Shown here piece by piece: positions 21,383 through 36,205 of a stretch of DNA of 63,821 nt. Each line of letters starts with the position of its first letter. Position 1 is the stretch's first letter. The stretch is taken from assembly GCF_021440515.1 (NCBI RefSeq), contig NZ_JAKCMV010000021.1, positions 6,831-70,651 on the forward strand, read 5' to 3'. The position numbers and the translations under genes are program-made. This DNA is from Enterobacter asburiae (GTDB lineage Bacteria; Pseudomonadota; Gammaproteobacteria; Enterobacterales; Enterobacteriaceae). The notes under the pieces were generated by a model. The model was not told the origin of the DNA and searched no databases. It saw only the letters and a program-made list of their open reading frames with translations.

Positions 21383-22720
21383 TTATTTCGCGTCGATGAA
21401 CACAATCTTCAGCACAAACAGCAGCGCCACAATGATGACGCACGGGCTGAGGTCGCGGAAGCGACCGGTACCGATCTTCATCACGCAGTAAGAGATAAAG
21501 CCCAGCGCGATACCTTCGGTAATCGAGAAGCTGAACGGCATCATTACCGCGGTAATAAACGCCGGAACCGCTTCGGTTAAATCGTCCCACTTCACGCGCG
21601 CCAGGCTGGAGGTCATCAGAACCCCCACGTAGATCAGCGCACCTGCCGCCGCGTACGGAGGCACCATGCCCGCCAGCGGAGAGAGGAAAATCACCAGCAG
21701 GAACAGAATGCCCACCACGACCGCCGTCAGGCCGGTACGACCGCCCACGGACACGCCGGAAGAGGATTCAATGTAAGCGGTAACAGACGAGGTGCCGATA
21801 AACGAACCCGCTACGGACGAGATACTGTCAACGTACAGCGCCTGCTTCATGCGCGGGAATTTGCCCTTCTCATCCGCCAGACCCGCTTTGTCGGTCACGC
21901 CGATCAGCGTACCGGAGGAGTCGAACAGGTTAACCAGCATGAAGGAGAAAATCACACCCGCCAGACCGAGGTTCAGCGAACCGGCCAGATCGACGTGACC
22001 GATCACGGTGCTCACGCTTGGCGGCGCAGAAACGATGCCGTTGTAGTGAACATCACCCAGCATCCAGCCCAGCAGCGTGGTTACGACGATAGAGACCAGC
22101 ACCGCCGCATGAATGTTGCGGGACGCCAGGATAGCGATGATGAAGAAGCCCAGCACGCCCAGCAGCACGTTGTGCGAGGTCAGGTGGCCGATGCTCACCA
22201 GCGTATCCGGGTTAGCGACGATCACGCCCGCGTTTTTCAGCCCCATCATGCCGATGAACAGACCAATACCGCTGGTGATGCCCACGCGCAGGCTCACTGG
22301 GATATTGGCAATCATCCAGTAGCGCACGCGGAAAATGGTCAGCAGCAGCAGGCCGATGGCACCCCAGAAAATAGCGCCCATCCCCACCTGCCACGGCAGG
22401 CCCATCGCCTGAACGACCACGAAGGCGAAGAACGCGTTCAGACCCATTGCCGGTGCCAGCGCAACCGGCAGGTTAGCAAATACGCCCATCAGAATGCTGC
22501 CAAGTGCAGCGATCAGGCAGGTGGTCACGAAGACGGCGCTGGTGTCCATGCCAGCAACGCCCAGAATTTGTGGGTTAACAAAAACGATATACACCATCGT
22601 CAGGAAGGTGGTGAAACCGGCGATCACTTCGGTGCGTGCCGTTGTGCCGTGCTCGCGCAGTTTAAACACGCGCTCAAGCAGACCCTGACCAGATGTCTGG
22701 GTAGTGTGTTGTTGACTCAT
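21383..22720 (-). CDS. adeP: Adenine permease AdeP
   Basis: 445 aa from the ATG at 22720 (MSQQHTTQTSGQGLLER); a second Met codon one position upstream gives 446. It is an AzgA-type nucleobase:cation symporter (NAT/NCS2 superfamily) that imports adenine across the inner membrane. Multiple membrane segments are visible, with LAPAMGLNAFFAF in the substrate region and SSSGVSVGGRTGLTAVVVG before TM10. A PurR-like operator lies upstream (22822-22837). Confidence 0.97.
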   Translation of the reverse strand: MSQQHTTQTSGQGLLERVFKLREHGTTARTEVIAGFTTFLTMVYIVFVNPQILGVAGMDTSAVFVTTCLIAALGSILMGVFANLPVALAPAMGLNAFFAFVVVQAMGLPWQVGMGAIFWGAIGLLLLTIFRVRYWMIANIPVSLRVGITSGIGLFIGMMGLKNAGVIVANPDTLVSIGHLTSHNVLLGVLGFFIIAILASRNIHAAVLVSIVVTTLLGWMLGDVHYNGIVSAPPSVSTVIGHVDLAGSLNLGLAGVIFSFMLVNLFDSSGTLIGVTDKAGLADEKGKFPRMKQALYVDSISSVAGSFIGTSSVTAYIESSSGVSVGGRTGLTAVVVGILFLLVIFLSPLAGMVPPYAAAGALIYVGVLMTSSLARVKWDDLTEAVPAFITAVMMPFSFSITEGIALGFISYCVMKIGTGRFRDLSPCVIIVALLFVLKIVFIDAK

Positions 22721-22821
22721 CATCTATTTCCGAACAAGGAGGGAAAATTCGTCGCTATCCTATACCAAAATGCGACAATAAGGGCGGTTGTGAGGTACTT
22801 TTTTTCATTGAATTTGCTTAT

Positions 22822-22837
22822 ACGGCAACGATTGCGT
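22822..22837 (-). promoter_or_regulatory. Candidate PurR operator for adeP
   Basis: ACGGCAACGATTGCGT agrees at 13 of 16 positions with an idealised palindromic PurR site (ACGCAAACGTTTGCGT). It is about 100 bp upstream of adeP in the adeP-yieH divergent region. E. coli adeP is in the PurR regulon. A weaker match starts at 22854. Confidence 0.6.
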
Positions 22838-22886
22838 GTCGTTAATCTGCATCACGTAAACGTTAAACTTGTTAAAAGGGAAAGGC

Positions 22887-23552
22887 ATGTCCGGAATTGA
22901 GGCGGTATTTTTCGACTGCGACGGTACGCTTGTCGACAGTGAGGTCATTTGTTCCCGTGCGTACGTCGCCATGTTCCAGGAATTTGGCATTACGCTCGAT
23001 CTCGAAGAGGTGTTCAAACGCTTTAAGGGCGTGAAGCTCTACGAGATCATCGACATCATTAACGAAGAACACGGCGTAGATCTGGCGAAAGCCGATCTGG
23101 AGCCGGTGTACCGCGCCGAGGTCGCACGCCTCTTCGACTCGGAGCTGGAGGTGATTGCGGGCGCAAACGCGCTGCTGGACGCCATGACGGTGCCGATCTG
23201 CGTGGTGTCGAACGGCCCGGTCAGCAAAATGCAGCACTCGCTGGGCAAGCTTGAGATGTTGCACCATTTCCCGGAAAAACTGTTCAGCGGCTACGATATT
23301 CAGCGCTGGAAGCCGGATCCGGCCCTGATGTTCCACGCGGCTAAGGCGATGAACGTGAACGTCGAGAACTGCATCCTGGTGGATGATTCAACGGCGGGCG
23401 CGCAGTCGGGGATTGATGCGGGCATGGAGGTGTTTTACTTCTGCGCCGATCCGCACAACAAGCCGATCGATCATCCAAAAGTGACCACCTTTACCGATCT
23501 GGCACAGCTGCCGGAACTGTGGAAGGCGCGCGGCTGGAACATCACCCGCTAA
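22887..23552 (+). CDS. yieH: YieH, HAD phosphatase (6-phosphogluconate phosphatase)
   Basis: 221 aa from the ATG at 22887 (MSGIEAVFFDCDGTLVDSE), preceded by AAAGG; the frame opens six codons earlier. HAD motif I DCDGTLVDS (about 10-18) holds the nucleophile Asp, motif II is VVSNGP, motif III is the KPDP lysine, and motif IV is VDDSTAG. E. coli YieH hydrolyses 6-phosphogluconate. It is divergent from adeP. Confidence 0.95.
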   Translation: MSGIEAVFFDCDGTLVDSEVICSRAYVAMFQEFGITLDLEEVFKRFKGVKLYEIIDIINEEHGVDLAKADLEPVYRAEVARLFDSELEVIAGANALLDAMTVPICVVSNGPVSKMQHSLGKLEMLHHFPEKLFSGYDIQRWKPDPALMFHAAKAMNVNVENCILVDDSTAGAQSGIDAGMEVFYFCADPHNKPIDHPKVTTFTDLAQLPELWKARGWNITR

Positions 23553-23558
23553 GGGACA

Positions 23559-23579
23559 TCCCGCCGCACCGCGGCGGGA
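23559..23579. terminator. yieH/yieK bidirectional hairpin
   Basis: TCCCGCCGC (23559-23567), loop ACC, GCGGCGGGA (23571-23579): a 9-bp GC-rich stem between the convergent stops. T-runs are weak. Confidence 0.65.
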
Positions 23580-23588
23580 CATACACCT

Positions 23589-27090
<3,502 letters not shown>

Positions 27091-27230
27091 TTATTAAGAT
27101 TAAAAAACGGGGGGATTATTCATCCCCCAAAGTGGCTAACGAGGGTAAAAATCAATACGTGTCATATGCAGATGACGCGGCGCCTTCCCTGCGAAACGGT
27201 ACTCTTTTATCCTGTCATGGCGTTAAAAAA

Positions 27231-27281
27231 CAAAAAAACCTGAAAAGACCGCCCCTCTTTCGAGGAGGATCTTTTCAGGTT
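27231..27281 (-). terminator. Leader terminator of bglH, overlapped by the RAT
   Basis: Minus-strand arms AACCTGAAAAGA and TCTTTTCAGGTT (12 bp exact, forward 27237-27248 with 27270-27281) close around a smaller internal hairpin (TCCTCGAAAGAGGGG); seven T residues follow. The upstream arm is shared with the RAT's last bases, so RAT folding and terminator formation exclude each other, as in the bgl/LicT systems. Confidence 0.88.
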
Positions 27282-27308
27282 TTGCCCGTATGACGACGGT
27301 TACAATCC
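27279..27308 (-). promoter_or_regulatory. BglG/LicT-type ribonucleic antiterminator (RAT) upstream of bglH
   Basis: The minus strand reads GGATTGTAACC, then GTCGTCATACG, then GGCAAAACC. This fits the RAT consensus from E. coli bgl (GGATTGTTACT...GCAGGCAAAACC). It overlaps the 5' arm of the terminator at 27231-27281. A BglG-family protein would bind it in the presence of a beta-glucoside. No bglG is present nearby. Confidence 0.85.
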
Positions 27309-27500
27309 TGTGGTGAATATAATTGCGGAACCCGCTAATTAATTTTCAACTGAAACTAATATGGGATGTGATTCTGTTGCAGGCGGGAGGGAAAGACAAT
27401 GCGGAATACCGTAATTTGTGACAAAGAACAAATTAATAATTGGGATATTACAGGAACTCGTTAAATATTATTTGCGTGAATTATATAAGCCATATTAAAT
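27309..27500 (-). promoter_or_regulatory. bglH upstream promoter region with CRP-like site
   Basis: No gene is present. A minus-strand -10-like TATATT lies near 27317-27322. A CRP-like site, AATTTGTGACAAAGAACAAA and onward (27413-27434), has a perfect TGTGA half and a poor second half. Catabolite control is expected for bgl genes; the exact start of transcription is not resolvable by eye. Confidence 0.4.
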
Positions 27501-27525
27501 ATAACGCCAGCAGTGCTGGCGTTAT
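27501..27525 (-). terminator. phoU-pst operon terminator hairpin
   Basis: ATAACGCCAGC (27501-27511) and GCTGGCGTTAT (27515-27525) form an 11-bp stem with a 3-base loop, just after the phoU stop. A T-rich stretch follows on both strands. Confidence 0.8.
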
Positions 27526-27533
27526 TATTTGTT

Positions 27534-28259
27534 TTACTCTTTCGGATCTTTACCCGCCAGCAGCTTGTCCAGCTCGTCGCCGCCCACGTGACGGAAATCC
27601 TGGCCCTTCACGAAATAGAAAATGTATTCACAAATGTTCTGGCAACGGTCGCCGATGCGCTCAATAGAGCGCGCGCAGAACAGCGCGGTCAGTACGCTTG
27701 GAATGGTGCGTGAATCTTCCATCATGTAGGTCATCAGCTGACGCACGATGCCCTCATATTCCTGGTCGACCTTCTTGTCTTCACGATAAATACGTACCGC
27801 TTCGTCAAGATCCATGCGCGCAAAGGCGTCCAGCACGTCGTGCAGCATCTGCACCGTGTGGCGACCCAGCGACTCCAGGCTCACCAGCAGCGGCTGGTGC
27901 TGCTGGGAAAACTTCTCCAGCGCGGTGCGGCAGATTTTATCCGCCACGTCACCAATACGTTCCAGCTCGGCGATGGTTTTGATGATCGCCATCACCAGAC
28001 GCAGGTCGCTCGCCGTCGGCTGACGTTTGGCGATAATGCGCACGCAGGCTTCGTCGATCGCGACTTCCATCATGTTGACGTTTTGGTCGCCTGCAATGAC
28101 GCGCTTCGCCAGCTCGCTGTCCTGGTTGTGCATCGCGGTGATCGCATCTGAAAGCTGCTGCTCGACCATACCGCCCATGGTCATCACCTGGGTGCGGATG
28201 CTTTCCAGCTCGGCGTTAAACTGGCCGGAAATGTGTTTGTTAAGATTGAGATTATCCAT
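27534..28259 (-). CDS. phoU: Phosphate signalling protein PhoU
   Basis: 241 aa, E. coli length. PhoU couples the PstSCAB transporter to the PhoR kinase and keeps the Pho regulon off when phosphate is ample. It is an all-helical protein with two PhoU repeats (about residues 20-105 and 125-215), each with a metal-binding E/D-x-x-x-D-type motif ([12 protein letters not shown] and [12 protein letters not shown]). Last gene of pstSCAB-phoU. Confidence 0.99.
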   Translation of the reverse strand: MDNLNLNKHISGQFNAELESIRTQVMTMGGMVEQQLSDAITAMHNQDSELAKRVIAGDQNVNMMEVAIDEACVRIIAKRQPTASDLRLVMAIIKTIAELERIGDVADKICRTALEKFSQQHQPLLVSLESLGRHTVQMLHDVLDAFARMDLDEAVRIYREDKKVDQEYEGIVRQLMTYMMEDSRTIPSVLTALFCARSIERIGDRCQNICEYIFYFVKGQDFRHVGGDELDKLLAGKDPKE

Positions 28260-28273
28260 TGCGCACTCCTGAA

Positions 28274-29059
<786 letters not shown>

Positions 29060-29094
29060 TCATTCGGCGCCGCGACGTGCCGCGCCGTAAAAAA

Positions 29095-30947
<1,853 letters not shown>

Positions 30948-30980
30948 TCACTCTTCTGTTTGAGACGTTTTTACGAATAT

Positions 30981-31051
30981 GCCCGGTGGCGCTGACGCTT
31001 ACCGGGCCTACAGATCAAACCGTAGGGCGAGTAAGCGCAGCGCCACCCGCC
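30981..31051. repeat. REP/BIME pair between pstS and pstC
   Basis: GCCCGGTGGCGCTGACGCTTACCGGGCCTAC is followed, after a short spacer, by the inverse unit GTAGGGCGAGTAAGCGCAGCGCCACCCGCC (each unit written here in full only to show the inverted arrangement at 30981-31010 and 31022-31051). Similar pairs lie at 34418, 46767 and 56300. It probably stabilises the pstS mRNA 3' end. Confidence 0.85.
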
Positions 31052-31072
31052 ATCTTCGTTAAATATATCCTG

Positions 31073-32146
<1,074 letters not shown>

Positions 32147-32179
32147 TTAGTGGCTACGATGAGCAAAATAGGACAAACA

Positions 32180-32220
32180 GGTGACAGATAAATGTACGAA
32201 TTATGACAGTTTTATGACAA
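32180..32220 (-). promoter_or_regulatory. Two Pho boxes (PhoB sites) of pstS
   Basis: On the minus strand TTGTCATAAAACTGTCAT (32203-32220) and GTACATTTATCTGTCACC (32180-32197) match the PhoB direct-repeat box and the E. coli pstS arrangement. A -10-like TATTTT follows at about 32165-32171. Confidence 0.9.
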
Positions 32221-32398
32221 CGAAAATTTCAGTTAAAAACTGTCGAAATACTCAATTAATATCATCATGTTAGACACAAACATGACGGTAGATTTACAGT
32301 TATATTTTCTTTATGTGACACTGAAAAAAGTAGTTGAAGATGACAGATTGTCATCTATAAAAGCGGGGAAGAGTTGATTAAAAACAAACCAGGCGGGA
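32221..32398. other. AT-rich region between pstS promoter and glmS terminator
   Basis: About 180 bp of AT-rich DNA with no gene seen. It holds upstream DNA of the pstS promoter; no further operator or hairpin could be supported. Confidence 0.5.
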
Positions 32399-32425
32399 TA
32401 AAAAAGCTCCACCCGAAGGTGGAGC
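32399..32425 (-). terminator. Terminator of glmS
   Basis: GCTCCACC (32406-32413), CGAA loop, GGTGGAGC (32418-32425), followed on the minus strand by TTTTTT. It is a strong intrinsic terminator ten bases after the glmS stop. Confidence 0.92.
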
Positions 32426-32434
32426 CCGGAGAGA

Positions 32435-34264
32435 TTATTCGACGGTAACGGACTTCGCCAGGTTACGCGGCTGGTCAACGTCGGTGCCTTTGATCAGCGC
32501 CACGTGATACGCCAGCAGCTGCAACGGAACGGTGTAGAAGATTGGCGCGATCACCTCTTCCACATGCGGCATCTCAATGATGTGCATATTGTCGCTGCTG
32601 GCAAAACCGGCATCTTTATCCGCAAAGACGAACAGCACGCCACCGCGGGCACGGACCTCTTCGATGTTCGATTTCAGTTTTTCCAGCAGTTCGTTGTTCG
32701 GTGCCACAACGATTACCGGCATATCGGCGTCAATCAGCGCCAGCGGGCCGTGCTTCAGCTCACCGGCGGCGTAGGCTTCCGCATGGATGTAGGAGATCTC
32801 TTTCAGCTTCAGCGCGCCTTCCAGCGCGATCGGATACTGATCGCCACGGCCAAGGAACAGCGCGTGATGTTTGTCGGAGAAATCTTCCGCCAGCGCCTCG
32901 ATGCGTTTGTCCTGAGACAGCATCTGCTCGATACGGCTCGGCAGCGCCTGCAACCCGTGAACAATGTCCTGCTCAACGGAAGCATCCACGCCTTTCAGAC
33001 GCGCCAGCTTCGCCACCAGCATCAGCAGCACGGTCAGCTGGGTGGTAAAGGCTTTGGTTGATGCCACACCGATTTCGGTACCGGCCTTGGTCATCAGCGC
33101 CAGATCGGATTCACGCACCAGCGAGGAGCCAGGGACATTACAAATCGCCAGCGAGCCAAGATAGCCCAGCTCTTTCGACAGGCGCAGCGCCGCCAGGGTA
33201 TCCGCCGTTTCGCCAGACTGGGAAAGGGTGATCATCAGGCTGTTACGACGCACCGCGGATTTACGGTAGCGGAACTCAGACGCGATTTCCACGTCGCACG
33301 GCACGCCCGCCAGGGATTCAAACCAGTAGCGAGAGACCATCCCGGAGTTGTACGAGGTGCCGCAGGCCACGATCTGAATATGCTCAACCTGAGAAAGCAG
33401 TTCGGCCGCGTTGGCACCCAGCTCGCTCAGATCGACCTGGCCGTGGCTGATGCGTCCGGTCAGGGTGTTTTTGATGGCGTTTGGCTGCTCGTAGATCTCT
33501 TTCTGCATGTAGTGACGATACGCGCCTTTGTCGCCCGCATCGTATTGCAGGTTAGATTCGATCTCAGGGCGTTTAATCACCGCACCGGATTTATCGAAAA
33601 TGGAGACTTCGCGGCGCGTCACTTCGGCGATATCGCCCTCTTCAAGGAAGATAAAGCGGCGGGTCACAGGCAGCAGCGCCAGCTGATCGGAGGCGATAAA
33701 GTTCTCGCCCATACCCAGACCGATCACCATCGGGCTACCGGAACGCGCGGCCAGCAGGGTGCTCGGGTCGCGGGAATCCATGATCACCGTACCGTATGCG
33801 CCACGCAGCTGAGGGATCGCGCGCAGTACCGCATCGCGCAGCGTGCCGCCCTTCGCCAGCTCCCAGTGGACCAGGTGAGCAATCACTTCGGTGTCGGTTT
33901 CGGACACAAAGGTGTAGCCGCGCGCTTTCAGCTCTTCGCGCAGCGGTTCGTGGTTTTCGATAATGCCGTTATGCACCACCACAATGTGTTCAGACACATG
34001 CGGGTGGGCGTTGCCTTCAGAAGGTTCGCCGTGCGTCGCCCAACGGGTATGCGCAATACCCGTGCCGCCGTGCAGCGGATGTTCTTCCGCCGCCTGCGCC
34101 AGCATCTGCACTTTACCCAGACGACGCAGGCGGGTCATATGACCTTCCGCATCCACCACCGCCAGACCCGCAGAGTCATAGCCACGGTATTCCAGACGAC
34201 GTAAGCCTTCGAGAAGGATTTCAGCAATATCACGCTGCGCAACTGCGCCAACAATTCCACACAT
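32435..34264 (-). CDS. glmS: Glucosamine-6-phosphate synthase GlmS
   Basis: 609 aa, E. coli length. It makes glucosamine-6-phosphate from fructose-6-phosphate and glutamine, the first step to UDP-GlcNAc for peptidoglycan and LPS. The N-terminal glutaminase has the nucleophile Cys in [10 protein letters not shown] and RWATHG. Two SIS isomerase domains follow (about 280-420 and 455-595). The C-terminus [11 protein letters not shown] is conserved. It follows glmU. Confidence 0.99.
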   Translation of the reverse strand: MCGIVGAVAQRDIAEILLEGLRRLEYRGYDSAGLAVVDAEGHMTRLRRLGKVQMLAQAAEEHPLHGGTGIAHTRWATHGEPSEGNAHPHVSEHIVVVHNGIIENHEPLREELKARGYTFVSETDTEVIAHLVHWELAKGGTLRDAVLRAIPQLRGAYGTVIMDSRDPSTLLAARSGSPMVIGLGMGENFIASDQLALLPVTRRFIFLEEGDIAEVTRREVSIFDKSGAVIKRPEIESNLQYDAGDKGAYRHYMQKEIYEQPNAIKNTLTGRISHGQVDLSELGANAAELLSQVEHIQIVACGTSYNSGMVSRYWFESLAGVPCDVEIASEFRYRKSAVRRNSLMITLSQSGETADTLAALRLSKELGYLGSLAICNVPGSSLVRESDLALMTKAGTEIGVASTKAFTTQLTVLLMLVAKLARLKGVDASVEQDIVHGLQALPSRIEQMLSQDKRIEALAEDFSDKHHALFLGRGDQYPIALEGALKLKEISYIHAEAYAAGELKHGPLALIDADMPVIVVAPNNELLEKLKSNIEEVRARGGVLFVFADKDAGFASSDNMHIIEMPHVEEVIAPIFYTVPLQLLAYHVALIKGTDVDQPRNLAKSVTVE

Positions 34265-34491
34265 AGTTTTAGATTCCGAATTTAGGCATTATGCCTGCGT
34301 TGTCGCTGACCTGTATTTGCCCTTTCCGGGCGCCCCGAGCCTTGTAGAGAGTGGGGTTATTTTTATGGGTACTGCTGGTGGGGGGGGAGATATATATTTA
34401 CCTCCTCACCCGGGTTTGCCTGATGACGGCTACGCCTTATCAGGCCTACTCAATCGTAGGGCGGGTAAGCGTAGCGCCACCCGCCTTGTTG
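34265..34491 (-). other. glmU-glmS intergenic region with G8 tract and REP pair
   Basis: 227 bp without a gene. It holds a REP pair (34418-34485), a run of eight G residues (34380-34387) next to AGATATATATTTA, and the glmS leader. In E. coli the equivalent mRNA is cut by RNase E and glmS is activated by the small RNA GlmZ; no base-pairing site could be confirmed by eye. Confidence 0.6.
34418..34485. repeat. REP pair downstream of glmU
   Basis: GCCTGATGACGGCTACGCCTTATCAGGC arm set (34418-34445) is followed by the inverse unit starting CGTAGGGCGGGTAAGCG and ending CCACCCGCC at 34485. Same family as the elements at 30981, 46767 and 56300. Confidence 0.8.
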
Positions 34492-35862
34492 TTACTTTTT
34501 CTTCACCGGGCGTGTCCAGCCCTGCTTGTTGATCTGCGGCACGCGGCTCAACACCAGTTCGTTTTCCGCCACATCTCGCGTCACGGTCGTTCCGGCGGCG
34601 ATGGTCACACCGTTGCCGACCGTCACCGGGGCCACCAGCTGGGTGTCAGAGCCCACAAACACGTCATCGCCGATGATGGTTTTAAACTTGTTCGCGCCGT
34701 CATAGTTGCAGGTAATCGTACCCGCGCCGATATTCACGTTATCGCCAATTTCCGCATCGCCAAGATAGGTCAAATGACCGGCTTTAGAGCCTTTACCCAG
34801 GCGCGCCTTTTTCATCTCAACAAAGTTGCCAACGTGCGCGCCTGCCAGCAGCTCTGCGCCCGGGCGCAGACGCGCAAACGGGCCGATGGTGCAGGCTGCA
34901 TCGAGATGCGCATCTTCCACCACGCTGTACGGGCTGATTTCGCAGTCATCGCCAATCACGCTATTTTTGATCACGCAGCCGGTGCCAATCTTCACGCGGT
35001 GGCCCAGGGTGACGCTGCCTTCGAGAATAACGTTAGTATCGATCTCAACGTCACGCCCGTGAGACAGAGTACCGCGCAGATCAAAACGCGCCGGATCCTT
35101 AAGCATGACGCCCGCCAGCAGCAGTTTTTCAGCCTGTTCGGACTGATAAATACGCTCCAGACGAGAAAGTTGCAGGCGATTGTTCACGCCGTCCGTTTCG
35201 CTAATACGCGCCGGATGCACTGCCGCGATGTCGCGACCTTCCTGGTAGGCCAGGGCGATAATATCGGTGATGTAGTATTCACCCTGTGAATTATTGTTGT
35301 TCAGTTTCGACAGCCAGCGCTTTATGTCCGCGCCGTTGGCGATCAGGATACCGGTGTTAATTTCCGGGATCTCGCGCTGGGCTTCGCTGGCATCTTTGTG
35401 CTCAACAATACCGGTTACTTTGCCGTTTTCACGGGTAATACGGCCATATCCGCTCGGATCGTCCAGCACCACGGTCAGCAGACCGATACCGCCCTGCGGT
35501 TTCGCGTCACGCAGGCGGGTCAGGGTTTCGACGGAGATCAGCGGAACATCGCCGTACAGCATCAGGATATCTTCGTCATCGCCGAAGAACGGCGCGGCCT
35601 GCTGCATCGCATGGCCCGTACCGAGCTGTTCGGCCTGAAGCACCCAGTTGAGGTTGTCATCACGCAGCGTCTGCTTGAGGAGATCGCCGCCGTGGCCGTA
35701 CACCAGGTGAACCTGTTTTGCGCCGAGTTCATTTGCGGCATCAATGACATGCTGCACCATCGGCTTTCCTGCCAGGGTGTGCAGCACCTTTGGAAGATCG
35801 GAATACATGCGGGTGCCTTTGCCAGCGGCAAGGATGACCACGCTCATCGTATTGTTCAACAT
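34492..35862 (-). CDS. glmU: Bifunctional GlmU (GlcNAc-1-P uridyltransferase / GlcN-1-P acetyltransferase)
   Basis: 456 aa, E. coli length. It makes UDP-GlcNAc, the precursor of peptidoglycan and LPS. The N-terminal nucleotidyltransferase has [18 protein letters not shown] (about 10-27). The C-terminal left-handed beta-helix (about 250-425) has hexapeptide repeats such as [14 protein letters not shown] with the acetyltransferase site. It is first in glmU-glmS, 227 bp upstream of glmS. Confidence 0.99.
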   Translation of the reverse strand: MLNNTMSVVILAAGKGTRMYSDLPKVLHTLAGKPMVQHVIDAANELGAKQVHLVYGHGGDLLKQTLRDDNLNWVLQAEQLGTGHAMQQAAPFFGDDEDILMLYGDVPLISVETLTRLRDAKPQGGIGLLTVVLDDPSGYGRITRENGKVTGIVEHKDASEAQREIPEINTGILIANGADIKRWLSKLNNNNSQGEYYITDIIALAYQEGRDIAAVHPARISETDGVNNRLQLSRLERIYQSEQAEKLLLAGVMLKDPARFDLRGTLSHGRDVEIDTNVILEGSVTLGHRVKIGTGCVIKNSVIGDDCEISPYSVVEDAHLDAACTIGPFARLRPGAELLAGAHVGNFVEMKKARLGKGSKAGHLTYLGDAEIGDNVNIGAGTITCNYDGANKFKTIIGDDVFVGSDTQLVAPVTVGNGVTIAAGTTVTRDVAENELVLSRVPQINKQGWTRPVKKK

Positions 35863-36098
35863 ACGCGTCCTGACTGTAATTTGAGTGAGAAGTAAAACCC
35901 TTTGACGTTGAAAATTCTACATATTTTGCGCCATAAAATGGAGTGGTGCTAAAACGCTCAACGCGGGGCTTTACGGGCTATTTGAGGATACTTTTACGCG
36001 CAGAGTAAATCACTTTTTCTCTGGAAAATAGCATTCTCGGGGGAAGTCGCCAGCCCTCACAGTAGCTTAGCCATTCTTTCGCCTCATGAATAAAGATA

Positions 36099-36129
36099 TC
36101 AATTATTAAAACGCAGTTTTAATAATTGA
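36099..36129. repeat. Perfect 14-bp AT-rich inverted repeat
   Basis: TCAATTATTAAAAC and GTTTTAATAATTGA are exact complements with loop GCA. It lies in the divergent glmU-pelX gap, about 20 bp upstream of the KdgR-like site. It may be a regulator site, a hairpin, or a scar of insertion. Confidence 0.8.
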
Positions 36130-36145
36130 ATAGTGTGACGTATAA

Positions 36146-36166
36146 AAAAGAAACACTGTTTCATCT
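36146..36166 (+). promoter_or_regulatory. KdgR-like operator of the pectate lyase gene
   Basis: The core GAAACA-C-TGTTTC (36150-36162) is a perfect palindrome embedded in AAAGAAACACTGTTTCATCTT. It matches the KdgR box of pectinolysis genes in Dickeya as I recall it. It lies 40 bp upstream of the start, over a TATAAA-like -10 (36141-36146), where a repressor would block transcription. Confidence 0.75.
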
Positions 36167-36205
36167 TGATGATAATGGCGCTCAATTATCACTCAGGAGA
36201 ATTAA

